Shown: in pieces, positions 32,671 to 34,207 of the stretch
Layout: every line of letters starts with the position of its first letter
Numbering within the stretch: position 1 is the stretch's first letter
DNA from: an uncultured Eubacterium sp.
Lineage (GTDB): Bacteria > Bacillota > Clostridia > Lachnospirales > Lachnospiraceae
DNA length: 34,207 nt
Reading direction: 5' to 3'
Assembly (NCBI GenBank): GCA_945946665.1
Contig: CAMEWO010000022.1
Span: 1 to 34,207 of the forward strand
Notes under the pieces: model-generated
The model's input: the letters and a program-made list of their open reading frames with translations, nothing else
Database searches by the model: none
What the model was told of the DNA's origin: nothing
Program-made: the position numbers and the translations under genes

Positions 32671-33408
32671 TTACTCTGCCTTAAATCCATTCTCATTAAT
32701 CTGGTCAACAAGGCTTGCATCACCATTTTTAACAATTACGCCCTCTTCCATAACATGAGTCACATCAACTGAAAGAGACTCAAGGATTCTGGTGCTGTGG
32801 GTGATGATAAGCAGGCTGCCGTGACATTTTTCCTTATATATGCTGATTCCCTTTGAAACTGTTCTTACAGCATCAACATCAAGGCCTGAGTCTGTCTCGT
32901 CAAGAATAGCCAAAGATGGCTCTAACATAAGCATCTGAAGTATCTCTGCTTTCTTCTTCTCTCCACCTGAAAATCCTACATTAAGGTCACGCTCAGCATA
33001 AGACTCATCCATTGAGAGAAGCTTCATTGTCTCTGCAAGCTTTTTCTTATAATCAAACAGTCTGATTCTTTTGCCTGTCTTCTGTTCCAGGGCACTTCTA
33101 ATAAATGCGCTTAATGTTACTCCCGGAACCTCTAAAGGATTCTGGAATGAAAGGAATATGCCCTTCTTTGCCCTCTCATTTACAGGCATATCTGTAATAT
33201 CTTCACCATTAAATATAATTTTCCCTGATGTAACAGTGTATCCCGGATTACCTGTAATGGCATATCCCAGGGTTGACTTTCCTGTTCCGTTAGGTCCCAT
33301 AAGCACATGGGTTTCATCCTCTCCAATAGTAAGATTAACCCCATGAAGTATCTCTGTTTCTTTCGCATTAACATGCAGGTTCTTTACTTCCAGTATATTC
33401 TTAGACAT
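32671..33408 (-). CDS. sufC: SufC ATPase of the SufBCD complex
   Basis: The 245-residue ABC-type ATPase has Walker A GPNGTGKST (38-46), a Q-loop SFQNPLEVPG near 89, signature GFSGGEKKKAEI near 145, Walker B LAILDETDSGLD and the H-loop ITHSTRIL. ATP hydrolysis drives conformational change in SufBD rather than transport. The start follows TTGGAGGAT. It is the first suf structural gene after the regulator, separated from it by 125 bp that contain a small ATCTGG...CCAGAT hairpin without a T-run. Confidence 0.97.
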   Translation of the reverse strand: MSKNILEVKNLHVNAKETEILHGVNLTIGEDETHVLMGPNGTGKSTLGYAITGNPGYTVTSGKIIFNGEDITDMPVNERAKKGIFLSFQNPLEVPGVTLSAFIRSALEQKTGKRIRLFDYKKKLAETMKLLSMDESYAERDLNVGFSGGEKKKAEILQMLMLEPSLAILDETDSGLDVDAVRTVSKGISIYKEKCHGSLLIITHSTRILESLSVDVTHVMEEGVIVKNGDASLVDQINENGFKAE

Positions 33409-33533
33409 ATATCCTCCAATTCCTGTGGCTTTACCACATATCTATATATTTGTCATTTATTATTATCTGGTTTTCCAGATTAATTATTAGTCTCACCGCA
33501 GCTTTCCTGCTTTTAACGGACATTTACCAGTCC

Positions 33534-33956
33534 TTATGTGCATGTCTTCTTCCCCTGGGCAACCAGGTCTGCCAGTGTATGGCTGTCCAGATATTCATTA
33601 ATTATCTCCCCAAGTCCCTGCCAGAAAGGAAGTGTATAACAGTCCTGTGTAACATCACATTTCTTGGTATCGGTACACAGACAGGCAACTGGTGCAAGAT
33701 TTCCCTCTGTAAGTCTTAATATATCTCCAACCCGGTAAAGCTCTGGTTCTTTAATTAACCGGTAACCGCCACCCTTGCCGCTGGCACTCTCTACCAGATG
33801 TCCCTTGGAGAGAATTGTCATGATACTCTCCAGATACTTAAGGGAAATGCCCTGCTTGTCCGCAATTTCTTTTAAGGGAATAAATTCGCCGGTATTATGT
33901 TCTGCCATATCAGCCATAACTCTTAAGGCATACCGGCCTTTTGTGGAAATCATCAT
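33534..33956 (-). CDS. Rrf2-family, IscR-like Fe-S regulator
   Basis: The 140-residue protein starts MMISTKGRYALRVMADMA, the Rrf2 winged-helix opening. Its cysteines at 94, 100 and 106 match the C-x5-C-x5-C cluster-ligand spacing of IscR, plus an extra C92 and a C-terminal C139. So it can plausibly bind an Fe-S cluster, unlike CymR-type members that lack these. The IscR histidine ligand position holds a different residue. It heads the suf operon and has a palindrome over its own -35, so autoregulation and control of Fe-S assembly by cluster status is likely. Confidence 0.88.
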   Translation of the reverse strand: MMISTKGRYALRVMADMAEHNTGEFIPLKEIADKQGISLKYLESIMTILSKGHLVESASGKGGGYRLIKEPELYRVGDILRLTEGNLAPVACLCTDTKKCDVTQDCYTLPFWQGLGEIINEYLDSHTLADLVAQGKKTCT

Positions 33957-33986
33957 AGATTTTTCCCTCCTTAATCAGCTTATTGA

Positions 33987-34022
33987 ATTGTATTACCTAT
34001 TCACCTACTATGTCAATAGGTG
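33987..34022 (-). promoter_or_regulatory. Promoter and palindromic operator of the rrf2-suf operon
   Basis: Minus-strand -35 TTGACA (34016-34011), 18-bp spacer, -10 TACAAT (33992-33987). CACCTA (34002-34007) and TAGGTG (34017-34022) form a perfect inverted repeat that straddles the -35. It is an expected binding site for the Rrf2 protein encoded immediately downstream. Confidence 0.75.
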
Positions 34023-34207
34023 ATTGATGTATTTTTGTAACAGAAATGTAGATTTTTTAAGGGTGAATTACTATGTAGAGGCTGTCCACCTGTAAAATCT
34101 TAAGAAACATATAAGTGGAATGTAAGAAGTATGCGTGGTACAATAGGAAGTGAAATTTGAATTTTCTATTATCTTTCTTAGTTTTATTAGGATTCTGGCT
34201 TTGCGTT
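34023..34207. other. Terminal non-coding stretch
   Basis: This AT-rich region runs to the window edge. It contains a possible plus-strand extended -10 (TGGTACAAT, 34136-34144) without a convincing -35. No gene is supported; it may be the promoter region of a gene beyond the window. Confidence 0.3.

Overview
The window looks like chromosomal DNA of an AT-rich, low-GC Gram-positive anaerobe of the class Clostridia, most likely a gut Lachnospiraceae. This is inferred from protein style: Firmicutes-type SufCBDSU, an Agr peptide system, long-form HPF, an ECF S component, DegV, a PheB-type ACT protein, AGGAGG ribosome sites, and abundant TTGACA/TATAAT promoters. It was not confirmed by any search. 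No tRNA, rRNA, CRISPR array or intact insertion sequence was seen.

Layout. 1-0.4 kb: the end of an unknown gene with an exact 54-bp tandem duplication, then a truncated VOC-family gene. 0.4-0.76 kb: a compact candidate type I toxin-antitoxin locus. It has a promoter with a LexA-like box, a structured leader, a 34-codon membrane peptide, a bidirectional terminator, and a consensus promoter on the opposite strand for a roughly 90-nt antisense RNA. 0.84-1.9 kb: a MarR regulator and a flavodoxin-like protein behind twin palindromic operators. 1.945-2.205 kb: a 261-bp element with perfect 55-bp terminal inverted repeats. 2.2-5.4 kb: an ACT protein-homoserine dehydrogenase-aspartate kinase operon. 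5.5-9.8 kb: secA, prfB and cheW. 9.86-14.6 kb: two membrane-anchored BMP/PnrA-type binding proteins coupled to a hybrid histidine kinase. 14.7-15.3 kb: hpf. 15.3-15.9 kb: a long AT-rich spacer with three perfect DnaA boxes. 15.9-20.4 kb: an SDR oxidoreductase, a CDF metal transporter, a cytoplasmic serine hydrolase and DegV. 20.6-23.6 kb: an Agr-type quorum-sensing locus (agrA-agrC-agrD-agrB in transcription order), including a 49-aa AgrD precursor. 23.7-24.8 kb: a decayed Rpn-type nuclease remnant and a small protein/GNAT pair resembling a toxin-antitoxin module. 25-28.5 kb: a tRNA-dihydrouridine synthase, an ECF S component and an NSS sodium symporter. 28.5-34 kb: Rrf2 regulator-sufC-sufB-sufD-sufS-sufU, whose last gene runs almost directly into the NSS transporter.

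How the genes work together. Most of the window is housekeeping on the minus strand: threonine/lysine-branch amino-acid synthesis, secretion, translation termination, ribosome hibernation and Fe-S assembly. Sensory and accessory modules are set between these blocks. The most novel-looking item is the LexA-box toxin/antisense-RNA locus near the left end. Both of its RNAs begin with a related motif that can pair with the shared terminator stem. The binding-protein/hybrid-kinase operon and the agr locus are the next most interesting.
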